Below, piece by piece: positions 35,606 to 43,460 of a stretch of DNA of 64,000 bases (the stretch's first letter is position 1; every line of letters starts with the position of its first letter). The notes below the pieces were generated by a model, which was given only the letters and a program-made list of their open reading frames with translations, did no database searches and had not been told where the DNA came from. A program made the translations under genes and the position numbers. The DNA lies in contig DATGMF010000074.1 of the NCBI GenBank assembly GCA_035293765.1, forward strand, positions 62,001-126,000, written 5' to 3'. This DNA is from DASRHT01 sp035293765. GTDB lineage: Bacteria > Chloroflexota > Ktedonobacteria > Ktedonobacterales > Ktedonobacteraceae.

Positions 35606-35642
35606 AACAACTCCTCTGCATGTGGTACTTCGACGCCGCGCT

Positions 35643-35697
35643 TCGTGGGGGCAACTCCCACAATGCAGCGGGGAGCTACCGGTTGCCCTGTAGCGCG
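35643..35697. repeat. Dispersed repeat copy
   Basis: GTGGGGGCAACTCCCACAAT ... GCGGGGAGCTACCGGTTGCC, near-identical to 30977-31022. Confidence 0.75.
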
Positions 35698-35829
35698 GAA
35701 CATTTCAAATTACATCCGCGTACCTGGACGGTTGTTACCTGTCTTGCGAGGAGTATAGAGTCCCCCTACTCTACATGTCATCCTCCTACCGGGCGATTTT
35801 CTTTTCACCCGGCAGGAGGATGATGCATA

Positions 35830-35872
35830 TGGATGCGCTAAAGCGGACGCGATAAATCGGGTCCCTACAGAA
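35830..35872. repeat. Dispersed repeat fragment (GCGATAAATCGGGTCCCTAC type)
   Basis: GCTAAAGCGGACGCGATAAA ... TCGGGTCCCTAC. The same words recur at 38583-38615 and 40206-40308, and in reverse within menD at 44620-44655. It overlaps the stop end of the M42 peptidase gene. Confidence 0.65.
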
Positions 35873-36953
35873 ACGCGAGTTGCTGCTTTGTCGGCGGGTG
35901 CGAGACCAGTTCCCGCGTTAATGCCAGCGCCGCCGCGAGGTCCCTCAAATCCAGCAACTCGACAGGCGAGTGCGAGTAGCGCCTGGGGAGCTTGAGTTCC
36001 AGGGTCGCGATCCCTCCCGCCACCATATGAGCCGCCGCTGCATCGGTCACGCCGCCATTGGTGGCCGCGAGCTGATATGGCACATCCGCACGCTCGGCTG
36101 CGGCGATGGTGACGTCGCGCACAGCGCGCGATAGCAGATAGCCGCGCCCGCCGGATGAGGATGACGGTGTAATCAGTACTCCCTGCCCGATGCGAGACGT
36201 ATAATGCATATGGCGCGTGTCGGGCGTGCCAGCCGCGGGAAAAGTATCGATCACGATAGCCAGATCGGGCTGCAAACGGGTAAAGGCAACCGTGGCCCCG
36301 CGCAGTCCCACTTCTTCCTGCACCGCGACCAGGGTGGTAAGACGACACGGGAGGTCGCGATCTTTAAAGTGGCGCAGCAGGTGGAGCAGCAGCACACAAC
36401 CGGCCCGGTTGTCGATACCTTTGCCCGCAACTCGCGTACCGGCCAGCGTGCGTAACTCGGAGATGACCACTACTGGATCACCCACGCGCACCCCGAGCCG
36501 CTCCACCTCGGCTGCGCTATCCACGCCAAGATCAACGTACAGGTCCGTCATCGCCACGCCTCGACCCTGCTCGGAAGCGGGGGTCAGGTGGCCGGAGCGC
36601 GCGCCAATCACGCCTGGCCGTCCGTTGACCCAGACCGCACGCCCTTCCAGCAAGCGTGCCTGCACTCCACCAAGTGGCAGCAGGCGCAGGAAGCCTTCCG
36701 GTTCGATGCTGGCAACCATCGCGCCAATCTCATCCGAGTGCGCCTCCACCACGATATGAGGCGCGCTCGCCGGCCCTTCGCGGGTGGCAGTTAAATTCCC
36801 CATCTGATCGACCTCTACCGTGTCGGCCAGAGGCGTAAATAATTCGCGCAATCGTGCGACCACCGGTTGTTCTGTGCCCGAAGGGGCATGCAGTGCAGTC
36901 AATTCCGCCAGGTCCGCCCGCAAAGCTTCGAGTAGTGTGTGATCCTGTTGCAT
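35865..36953 (-). CDS. M42-family metallo-aminopeptidase
   Basis: 362 residues. Binuclear zinc/cobalt peptidase of the M42 (deblocking/glutamyl aminopeptidase, TET) family. Metal and catalytic residues: VEAHSDEIG (His, Asp), GKGIDNRAG (bridging Asp), VQEEVGLRG (Glu-Glu), IVIDTF (Asp) and RYSHSPVE (His). It trims peptides in the cytosol as large tetrahedral assemblies. Length is normal. The C-terminus ends in the dispersed repeat at 35830-35872. Stands alone. Confidence 0.92.
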   Translation of the reverse strand: MQQDHTLLEALRADLAELTALHAPSGTEQPVVARLRELFTPLADTVEVDQMGNLTATREGPASAPHIVVEAHSDEIGAMVASIEPEGFLRLLPLGGVQARLLEGRAVWVNGRPGVIGARSGHLTPASEQGRGVAMTDLYVDLGVDSAAEVERLGVRVGDPVVVISELRTLAGTRVAGKGIDNRAGCVLLLHLLRHFKDRDLPCRLTTLVAVQEEVGLRGATVAFTRLQPDLAIVIDTFPAAGTPDTRHMHYTSRIGQGVLITPSSSSGGRGYLLSRAVRDVTIAAAERADVPYQLAATNGGVTDAAAAHMVAGGIATLELKLPRRYSHSPVELLDLRDLAAALALTRELVSHPPTKQQLAFL

Positions 36954-37086
36954 TTTGGCTTCATAACCTCCTGATGGCTGTAAATTCTAGCTCAGTTTCT
37001 AGTATGCACGGTCAGGAGGCGATAAAGCAATAAGCAAGTTGAATGCGCGCGGCCTCACCTATTGCTGGAACATCCACCGAATGGGT

Positions 37087-37545
37087 CTATTGGGCTGGTG
37101 CTTCAACTGCCTGCTGCAAGCAGGCGAGGAAGTGCATCCAGCCAGTAAGATGTTGCTCAATACGCACTTCTTGCTCTTCCGGCGTATGGTCATACGGCTT
37201 ATGTGTGAGGCGGAGACGCGTGCCTCCGCCTGTCAGCGGCTCTAAAACAAGCGTGACTTCCCGCGTTCTCATCTCCTGCGGGTCATGGTCCCAGCGCCAT
37301 GTAAAGCCAAGCCGTTTTGCAGGCTCGAAGTGCGTATAGCGCCCGCGAAGGTGCCAGTTCCTCCCGGGCCAGCTCAAATGATAGGCCCCGCCGGCCTCTG
37401 GCTGAATTTCTGCCTCCGGCGGCCACCATTGTTGCAGCAGCGCCGGCTCCGTCCAGTAAGCAAAAAGGGTAGCAGGCTCAGTGGAAGGAAAGTCCGCCTC
37501 TACCTGCAGGATATCAAGATCAGAAGGTTGCTGGATTGCTGCCAT
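37087..37545 (-). CDS. SRPBCC (AHSA1-type) domain protein
   Basis: 152 residues forming one helix-grip fold of the Aha1/AHSA1 START-like superfamily: FPSTEPATLFAYWTEPALLQQWWPP, GGAYHLSWPG, RGRYTHFEPAKRLGFTWRW, EVTLVLEPLTGGGTRLRLTH and a final GWMHFLACLQQ helix. Such proteins bind hydrophobic ligands or act as stress proteins; the exact role is not known. GGAG precedes the start. Confidence 0.88.
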   Translation of the reverse strand: MAAIQQPSDLDILQVEADFPSTEPATLFAYWTEPALLQQWWPPEAEIQPEAGGAYHLSWPGRNWHLRGRYTHFEPAKRLGFTWRWDHDPQEMRTREVTLVLEPLTGGGTRLRLTHKPYDHTPEEQEVRIEQHLTGWMHFLACLQQAVEAPAQ

Positions 37546-37603
37546 ACGAGTTGTCTCCTCCAGGCGATTATGTATAGGTGATTAACTGTGCAGCAGAACG
37601 CTG

Positions 37604-38311
37604 CTATAATGCTATGATGCGAAAATCTTTGATGGTGATGATTGCCCCGGAACCGGTGATCCCGATGGGACCGGTCGAGAGCACAGGCGTGACGGTGGTA
37701 CTGGCCGAACTCACCTCCGAGCCGTCAACGAAGAAGCTTGCCAGCGTATCTTGCACCTCGACACGATACATATGCCAGTTGTCGTGAGGCTCGTAATCTC
37801 TAGGGAGTCCATCGCCCCGCGCCATCGAGGAAAAGGGGTCAATGCGGATCTGGACCTGAGGGTTTTGTCCATTAGGTTTTGGCCCTGGCCCCATGAACCT
37901 GTTCACACTGGCTTGAAATCCATCCTGTCCCGATGCACTCTGAGCAAAGATGCTAAAATAGCCGCTAGCAGGATGAAAGATCTGACCGATCTGAATCTGT
38001 ACCTCTATTGCGTAATTGTGGACAGCCGGTTGATAGGGTGCCATGATGGTAAAGGTGCCATCCTGCGTTGTCTCAAGTTGCCCCTGTACACTCCTCCACC
38101 CTGATCCCTGCCAGCCATCAAGGCCATGTGACCAGTCGGCCTGATAGAGGACCGTCCCGGCCTTAACCAGCGGAGTTGGGGTTGGCGTGGGCTGTGGAGT
38201 GGGCGAGGCCACAAGCGGCGTGGTCGGGCTTGTTGAACAGGCGGCCAGAAATAAGAGCAGACAAAGTGTCGGCATCAGGGCATTCATTGCCCTGGAGCAA
38301 GTCGCTTTCAT
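37604..38311 (-). CDS. Lipoprotein with concanavalin/LamG-like domain
   Basis: 235 residues from the ATG at 38311, which follows GGAGG. Lipobox FLAAC (Cys ~24), a Pro/Thr linker (~30-50), then a beta-rich jelly-roll-like domain (YQADWSHGLDGWQGSGWRSVQGQLETTQDG ... NWHMYRVEVQDTLASFFVDG ... GPIGITGSGAIITIKDFRI) as in DUF1080/LamG carbohydrate-binding proteins. Surface-anchored; a sugar-binding role is inferred. The same type of domain recurs in the protein at 59520-60857. Confidence 0.78.
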   Translation of the reverse strand: MKATCSRAMNALMPTLCLLLFLAACSTSPTTPLVASPTPQPTPTPTPLVKAGTVLYQADWSHGLDGWQGSGWRSVQGQLETTQDGTFTIMAPYQPAVHNYAIEVQIQIGQIFHPASGYFSIFAQSASGQDGFQASVNRFMGPGPKPNGQNPQVQIRIDPFSSMARGDGLPRDYEPHDNWHMYRVEVQDTLASFFVDGSEVSSASTTVTPVLSTGPIGITGSGAIITIKDFRIIAL

Positions 38312-38722
38312 TATATCCTCCAGAACGCTTTCAGGTTTTTCGTTCCTCAATAAAAAACCATATTGTTTTGTTACAAGCAGTCATTTACATTTAATGATAT
38401 TACGCTCTGGAGGGTCCTTTTCTCACTTCCGTCGTAATCATGTCAAAGTCTCAGGCAAATTCGCAGTAATGCCAAAATGTCGCAGGAACGCGATGATGCT
38501 TATTAAGCGATTACATTTGGAAATCCCACCGTGGCTCTCTACTGTGGCGACGATATTCATAACGTCCGCTTTAGCCCTGGTCCGGGCTGCTACGGCGCTA
38601 AAGCGGGCGCGATCAATCACACCGGCACAGCAGGGAGCCGCGGGGAAATATTCCCACGATCCTTTGTTCATCTACTTCAGCACGTCCCGCCAGAATCGAA
38701 CGGGGTGGATTGTCAGTGAATG
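38312..38722. other. Intergenic region with repeat fragment
   Basis: No supported gene. Around 38583-38630 lie GCGCTAAAGCGGGCGCGATC and ACACCGGCACAGCAGGG, a degraded copy of the dispersed repeat family. Confidence 0.5.
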
Positions 38723-39334
38723 TTATACCGATGGTCGTTTGATGACCGTATTTTGTGTGACCACGAACGTTTTGCCGTTCCACTGGTAGCTGGTCTTGAC
38801 GAACAGATCGGGGCAACAGCGAGGCGTGCCTGGAGAGTAGCCATCACCCTCTAAGAGGAGCGTCTCGTCTCTGATCGTAATCCTGGTCACATTGTCAATC
38901 GCGCCACTGGCATCCGGTAGTGGCAGATCGCCGATCAGGCGCACATGGGCGGCATCGCCCGTATAGACAAAGACACGCACCCCTGTAGCGTCAGCCGCGG
39001 TACACTGGTAAGGCACCACCGCCTCCAACTCGCCATCGCGTGTCAGGTCTCCATATTTTGGCGTATAGACATAAAAGTGGACGTAGCCGTTCACCGCTTG
39101 CCCATTCTTCGTGTGAAATGGCTGTGTATTCTGGTAGCACGAACTAAAATATGTGAAATTGGCCCAATCCACGGCGGTGAGGGGCTTGTTGGAGGTCGCG
39201 CTCGTGAGCGGCTTTCGGGAGAGCGGAGTTGCCTTTGTCTGCACAGGAGACGATTGTGAGGAGCTGCATCCCAGCAAGCAAAGTTGCAGCACTCCTCCCA
39301 GGACGATCAGCGCATAATACACCCATTTCCTCAT
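38723..39334 (-). CDS. Lipoprotein of unknown function
   Basis: 203 residues from the ATG at 39334 (AGGGGGGAGG upstream). Lipobox LLGC (Cys ~23) after a short hydrophobic signal. The mature part contains YGDLTRDGELEAVVPYQCTA, a VCBS/FG-GAP-like phrase seen in periplasmic proteins that read out calculated 'hardware' values, and a CC pair near the end. No family assigned with certainty. Confidence 0.75.
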   Translation of the reverse strand: MRKWVYYALIVLGGVLQLCLLGCSSSQSSPVQTKATPLSRKPLTSATSNKPLTAVDWANFTYFSSCYQNTQPFHTKNGQAVNGYVHFYVYTPKYGDLTRDGELEAVVPYQCTAADATGVRVFVYTGDAAHVRLIGDLPLPDASGAIDNVTRITIRDETLLLEGDGYSPGTPRCCPDLFVKTSYQWNGKTFVVTQNTVIKRPSV

Positions 39335-39525
39335 AGCCTCCCCCCTTTCAGGGAAACAACCAGAACCACCCGGCGGGTACAAAGAGCCAACCATGTAAAG
39401 GCCAGTCCTGCCCCTACTGAGAGACACGCAACAATAGGGAGGGAAGTGACAATCGGAAACATGGTGCCGATTCCCTCCCACGTCATACTATGCGCTAACA
39501 TCCATTTTTCTGCCGCGAGGGAAGC

Positions 39526-39855
39526 TTACCCTCCGCTCGGTCCCTGTAACGTGAGGGTTGTAGCTTTGCGCATCGCCTCCATCGTCTCCTCAACGGTGAA
39601 CAACTTGGTCGTTCTACTTATTTTGAGGAACCCTGAACTGATGGCCGTCATCGCGATTGCTGTGGCTGCCGTGTCATTGGGGACCTCATAGAGAGTGACC
39701 CCGTCGTACTCCCCAAAGCAGTAGTAAAAACCAACCATCCGTCCGCCGCATTGCTCTATCAGCTCCCTGACAGGAGCGCGTCGGTCCTGTGGATTCTTCC
39801 TCATCGTGGCTAGAGCTTCGGGGGTATAAGCAAACTGCACCATATAAAGCGCCAT
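39526..39855 (-). CDS. GYD-domain protein
   Basis: 109 residues, a small ferredoxin-like-fold protein of the GYD family: MALYMVQFAYTPEALATM, ELIEQCGGRMVGFYYCFGEYDGVTLYEVPND, AIAMTAISSGFLKI, TVEETMEAMRKA. Function of the family is unknown. GGAGG lies 7 nt before the ATG at 39855. Confidence 0.88.
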   Translation of the reverse strand: MALYMVQFAYTPEALATMRKNPQDRRAPVRELIEQCGGRMVGFYYCFGEYDGVTLYEVPNDTAATAIAMTAISSGFLKISRTTKLFTVEETMEAMRKATTLTLQGPSGG

Positions 39856-39995
39856 AATGTTTGCCTCCTTTGTGCGTTGCAACCTTTCTCTAATGTAATA
39901 GGTCTTGCTCTAACGACAATGGAAAGCATGCAAGCGGGTCACTCTCCCTGACCGAATTCATATTTCCCTGATTTCTCTCGCGCATGCAATTATCG

Positions 39996-40310
39996 CTGTA
40001 GGGGCAATGCCTTGCGCTTGCCCTGTAACAGTCCCCGGAACCGTATCGGTAGGGGCTATCTATGCTGGTTGACGCATGCTCTGAGGCTGTGTGGTTCATC
40101 TCCCATCGGCGTGCTATAATACTACAGGCATTGCTTTTGTGGCTACAGGCTATGTACCATCGCTGCAATATCTCCTCACCTGCAAGCGCCCCTGGGCGCA
40201 GTTGGGACAATGCCCATAGCGAAAGCGGACGATATCTTGCTACTCCGAGGCAGACGCGATCAATCGGGTTCTTACAATGGACGCGATCAATCGGGTCCCT
40301 ACGATGGCTT
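39996..40310. repeat. Cluster of dispersed repeat copies upstream of the IscB element
   Basis: TGTAGGGGCAATGCCTTGCG and CTTGCCCTGTAACAG (39996-40035), GTAGGGGCTATC (40050-40061), and 40206-40308 with two tandem copies of ACGCGATCAATCGGGT plus TCTTAC or CCCTAC. The last copy directly abuts the presumed left end of the IscB element. Confidence 0.65.
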
Positions 40311-40339
40311 GACGTCCGGTTCTGGTAGTCCTGATTTCT

Positions 40340-40641
40340 TGAGTGAGGCTTGTCAAGGGACCTGCGGCTTCAGCCGGAGGCTTGCTCCTCCCGTGAGAGG
40401 GGTGAGCCAACTTGACCAGACTGAGCCTGAGAGAGAGACGCGCCGAGCCAGTGAGCGTGGCGTCTCTCGGTGAACAGGCTACGATAGCAGGAAGTGTTGA
40501 AAGTCGGACCCTGGAATACTGCCCCAGTTCCAGGCTCTCCAACCGCTGGTTTAACAGTGATGTGGTCAGTTGCAGTGACCAGTGGAAAGTACCGCTTGCT
40601 ATCTTTGTCGAGGGGATCACTGAACTCCGAAAGGAAGACTT
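40340..40641 (+). ncRNA. HEARO / IscB omega RNA (inferred extent)
   Basis: The ~300 nt before iscB contain several stable stems: CGGCT-TC-AGCCG (40365-40376), GCTCCTCCC with GAGGGGTGAGC (40384-40407), GAGAGACG...CGTCTCTC (40433-40468). IscB genes are preceded by HEARO RNA, whose 5' end carries the guide from DNA flanking the element. Position, size and hairpin content fit; the exact 5' boundary cannot be fixed by eye. Confidence 0.65.
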
Positions 40642-41931
40642 ATGGGAACACCCATTTTTGTCCTGGATCAGCAGGGACAACCGCTGATGCCCAGCCGGAG
40701 GCATAACAAAGTCTGGTACTGGTTGCGCAAGGGACTGGCGCGTCTGGTGCGTCGGGACCCTTTCACGATTCAACTGCGCTTTGAAACGGCTCATTACACC
40801 CAAGATGTGACGGTTGGGGTGGATACTGGCTCTCAGACGGTGGGGATTGCAGCTATCACCAACGCAGAAGTGGTCGTGCAGGCAGAAGTGCATCTGCGAA
40901 CCGATATCAAAGGGAAGCTCGACCAACGACGACAGTATCGCCGCAACAGGCGGAGCCGAAAGACGAGATACCGAGTGGCGCGATTCGCCAATCGGGGCAA
41001 ACTGGAAGGCCAGCTTCCCCCTTCGTTGTCCTCGAAGGCTCAGACCACCATCAAGGCGGTTCGGTGGGTCGCAACCCTCTTGCCGGTGCATCAGGTCAAG
41101 GTGGAAGTCGGCAGCTTCGATACCCAGAAGATGCAGAACCCGGAAATCACGGGCGTGTCCTACCAGCAAGGCGAATTATACGGATATCTCGTGCGTGAAT
41201 ACGTCTTGAGCAAGTGGAAGCGAGAGTGCTCCTACTGCCACATCAGAGGAATTCCCCTCCAACTCGAACATATCGTTCCCAAAGCCAGGGGCGGAAGTGA
41301 TCGTGTCTCGAACCTGTGTCTGGCCTGTGAAACATGTAATCTGGCGAAGGGGACTCAGACAGCAGCGGAATTTGGGTATCCACAGGTTCAAGCCCAGGCA
41401 AAGCTCCCCTTGAAAGATGCAGCCCATGTCTGCTCGATCAAAACGAGAGTGCTCCAGGACCTGCAAGCGACTTTTGGAGAGAGCCAGGTGCAGATCACGT
41501 ATGGATACCAGACCAAATATCAACGCATGCAGGTGCTTGACCTGCCCAAATCGCATATCAACGATGCCGTGGCTATCGCATGCGAGATCGGCGAGGAGGT
41601 TACCCCTTTAGAGGTGGTTCACCATCTGCGCGCTCTGTCGCGAGGCCAGTATCAGCGCTTCAATGGGTTTCACAGCGAACATAAGTGTTGGGCGCCACGC
41701 AAAGTACGGGGCTTCAAGCTCTATGAGCAAGTCCAGGCCCGAGGCAAGATTGGCTACATTGGTGGCAGACGAGAAAAAGGGGCCTTTGTCCTGCGAGACC
41801 GAGCCACGGGTAAGCCTCTGCTTGAGGTAGCCCCCAGTCGAATGACCCGGATCAGCCGTCCTCACGCTGGGTGGTTGATCTTTTCGGAAACAGGTACAGG
41901 AAAGGAGGAAGAAGCGCCGCCCTCCTGTTAA
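40642..41931 (+). CDS. iscB: RNA-guided nuclease IscB
   Basis: 429 residues, the Cas9-ancestor architecture in order: N-terminal PLMP motif (QPLMP, 13-17), RuvC-I with Asp61 (VGVDTGSQTVGIA), an arginine-rich bridge helix (~96-118), RuvC-II with Glu155 (KVEVGSFD), HNH domain with zinc cysteines C196/C199 and C229/C232 and catalytic His210 (LEHIVPKARGG), RuvC-III with His305/Asp308 (SHINDAV), and a C-terminal target-motif-interacting region (~330-429). All catalytic residues of both nuclease domains are intact. GAAAGGAAG precedes the ATG. The protein would cut double-stranded DNA guided by the upstream HEARO RNA. Confidence 0.93.
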   Translation: MGTPIFVLDQQGQPLMPSRRHNKVWYWLRKGLARLVRRDPFTIQLRFETAHYTQDVTVGVDTGSQTVGIAAITNAEVVVQAEVHLRTDIKGKLDQRRQYRRNRRSRKTRYRVARFANRGKLEGQLPPSLSSKAQTTIKAVRWVATLLPVHQVKVEVGSFDTQKMQNPEITGVSYQQGELYGYLVREYVLSKWKRECSYCHIRGIPLQLEHIVPKARGGSDRVSNLCLACETCNLAKGTQTAAEFGYPQVQAQAKLPLKDAAHVCSIKTRVLQDLQATFGESQVQITYGYQTKYQRMQVLDLPKSHINDAVAIACEIGEEVTPLEVVHHLRALSRGQYQRFNGFHSEHKCWAPRKVRGFKLYEQVQARGKIGYIGGRREKGAFVLRDRATGKPLLEVAPSRMTRISRPHAGWLIFSETGTGKEEEAPPSC

Positions 41932-41960
41932 AACAGGGAGGTTCCCGCGTCGCTGCTTTC

Positions 41961-43451
41961 ATGGAAACTGTCTTTCTTGATACTCTGGCTACAAAGAATG
42001 CCGCCGGAGTATGGTCTGTCTCTTGTGACCACGATTTATTGCTTGCTACCTTGCATCAGGCTTCTAGCCAGGCCACCAGACTGGGTAGAGGGGTGCTGGC
42101 TAGCTTCTCCCAACCGGTTGAGTTCTGTAATCCCCTGCGCGTCTTTATCGCTTTCCGGCAGCTCGCGATGGGCGAGAGCTTCTTCTGGGAGCGACCCCGA
42201 GAGCAGCGGGCGCTGGTCGGTGTGGGAGCCACTGCAACCATCGAAGCACACGGCAGCACACGTTTCGCGACGGCAACCGAGCAATGGCGCGCTCTCCAGC
42301 AGGACGCGGTGATCGCCTGCGCACCTGGAGCAATGCCCCACGATACCGGCGGCCCCGTCTTCTTCGGCGGCTTTGCCTTCGACCCTCTCAATACCCGTAC
42401 ACCCCTCTGGGAGGGCTTCCCCGATGGCTTGCTGGTGCTGCCTGCTCTAGCGTTTCACTGCAATGAGGATGGCGCGGCTCTCACCATCAACCGCATTGTG
42501 GAGGCGACGGAGAATGTGGAGAACCTGGCGTGCGAGATCATCGCCACCATAGCACGCGTACAGGCCGAGGTTGAGCGCATCGTACCCGATCCCCAGCAGG
42601 TAATGAGCAGAAGCCGCGAGCAGTTGCTTGAGCAAGATTTGCTCCCGCGCGCAGAGTGGCAGGCGCAGGTGGCGGACGCCGTTAAGCTGATCCGTGGCGG
42701 CGCATACGAGAAAGTGGTGCTGGCTCGCGGCGTGCGCGTCAGCAACGAGGCGAAAGCATTTGATATCGACACTACGCTCTGCCGGCTGCGTATGAACTAT
42801 CCTGGCGCGTACGTCTTTGCCATCCAGCGCGGCGCACGCTACTTCACCGGCGCAACCCCCGAGCGGCTGATCTGTTCTCAGGATGGGCAGCTCCAGACCA
42901 TCGCCTTAGCAGGCTCAGCGCCTCGTGGCACTAGCGAAGAGGAAGATCAACGCCTCGGCGAGGAATTGTTGCAGAGCGAGAAAAATCAGGGCGAACACAA
43001 TATCGTCGTGGCAACCATCCGCGATGCCCTGGCGACCCTTTGCTCGAAAGTACAGGTTGCAGAGACGCCCCACCTGCTCAAACTCAAAAATATCCAGCAC
43101 CTGGAAACCACCATTGTGGGCGAACTGCTGCCTGGTCGCTGTGTGCTGGAAGCGATTGAAGATCTGCATCCCACGCCCGCCGTTGGTGGCTTCCCGCGCC
43201 TGCCCACGCTCGCCGCCATTCGCGAGAACGAGCAGCTAGACCGTGGCTGGTACGCCGGACCGATTGGCTGGATTGGAGCGAGCGGCAACGGCGAGTTCGC
43301 GGTGGCGCTGCGCTCGGCGCTCGTCAACGGCAACGAAGCGACCCTGTTTGCGGGCTGCGGCATCGTCGCCGACTCCAACCCTGAAAGCGAATATGCCGAA
43401 TCCTGCTTGAAGCTCCAGGTCATGCTGCGTGGACTGGGTGGCGAAGATTGA
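41961..43451 (+). CDS. menF: Isochorismate synthase
   Basis: About 496 residues. Converts chorismate to isochorismate, first step of menaquinone synthesis. The C-terminal chorismate-binding domain is clear: GGAYEKVVLARGVRV (catalytic Lys), ALAGSAPRGT, KNQGEHNIVV, ETTIVGELL, LHPTPAVGGFPR and GEFAVALRSALV...ATLFAGCGIVADSNPESEY. The N-terminal half is variable as usual. I use the ATG at 41961, although it lacks a close SD; GGGAGG is 17 nt upstream, within the right end of the IscB element. That insertion may have replaced the native 5' region. It heads menF-D-H-B-C-E. Confidence 0.9.
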   Translation: METVFLDTLATKNAAGVWSVSCDHDLLLATLHQASSQATRLGRGVLASFSQPVEFCNPLRVFIAFRQLAMGESFFWERPREQRALVGVGATATIEAHGSTRFATATEQWRALQQDAVIACAPGAMPHDTGGPVFFGGFAFDPLNTRTPLWEGFPDGLLVLPALAFHCNEDGAALTINRIVEATENVENLACEIIATIARVQAEVERIVPDPQQVMSRSREQLLEQDLLPRAEWQAQVADAVKLIRGGAYEKVVLARGVRVSNEAKAFDIDTTLCRLRMNYPGAYVFAIQRGARYFTGATPERLICSQDGQLQTIALAGSAPRGTSEEEDQRLGEELLQSEKNQGEHNIVVATIRDALATLCSKVQVAETPHLLKLKNIQHLETTIVGELLPGRCVLEAIEDLHPTPAVGGFPRLPTLAAIRENEQLDRGWYAGPIGWIGASGNGEFAVALRSALVNGNEATLFAGCGIVADSNPESEYAESCLKLQVMLRGLGGED

Positions 43452-43460
43452 GGACATTCT

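Larger units (their letters stand above)
40312..41950 (+). mobile_element. IscB-type IS200/IS605-family element without transposase (approximate ends)
   Basis: Holds a structured leader (40340-40641), iscB and a right-end hairpin CCTCCTGTT / AACAGGGAGG (41921-41941) overlapping the iscB stop. No tnpA is present, so movement would need a transposase in trans. It sits directly before menF. The ends are estimates. Confidence 0.65.

Noticed and set aside
40240..41169. 309-codon open frame antisense to the HEARO RNA and iscB
   Set aside because: The plus-strand product is a clear IscB with all catalytic motifs; the antisense frame has no recognisable domain.
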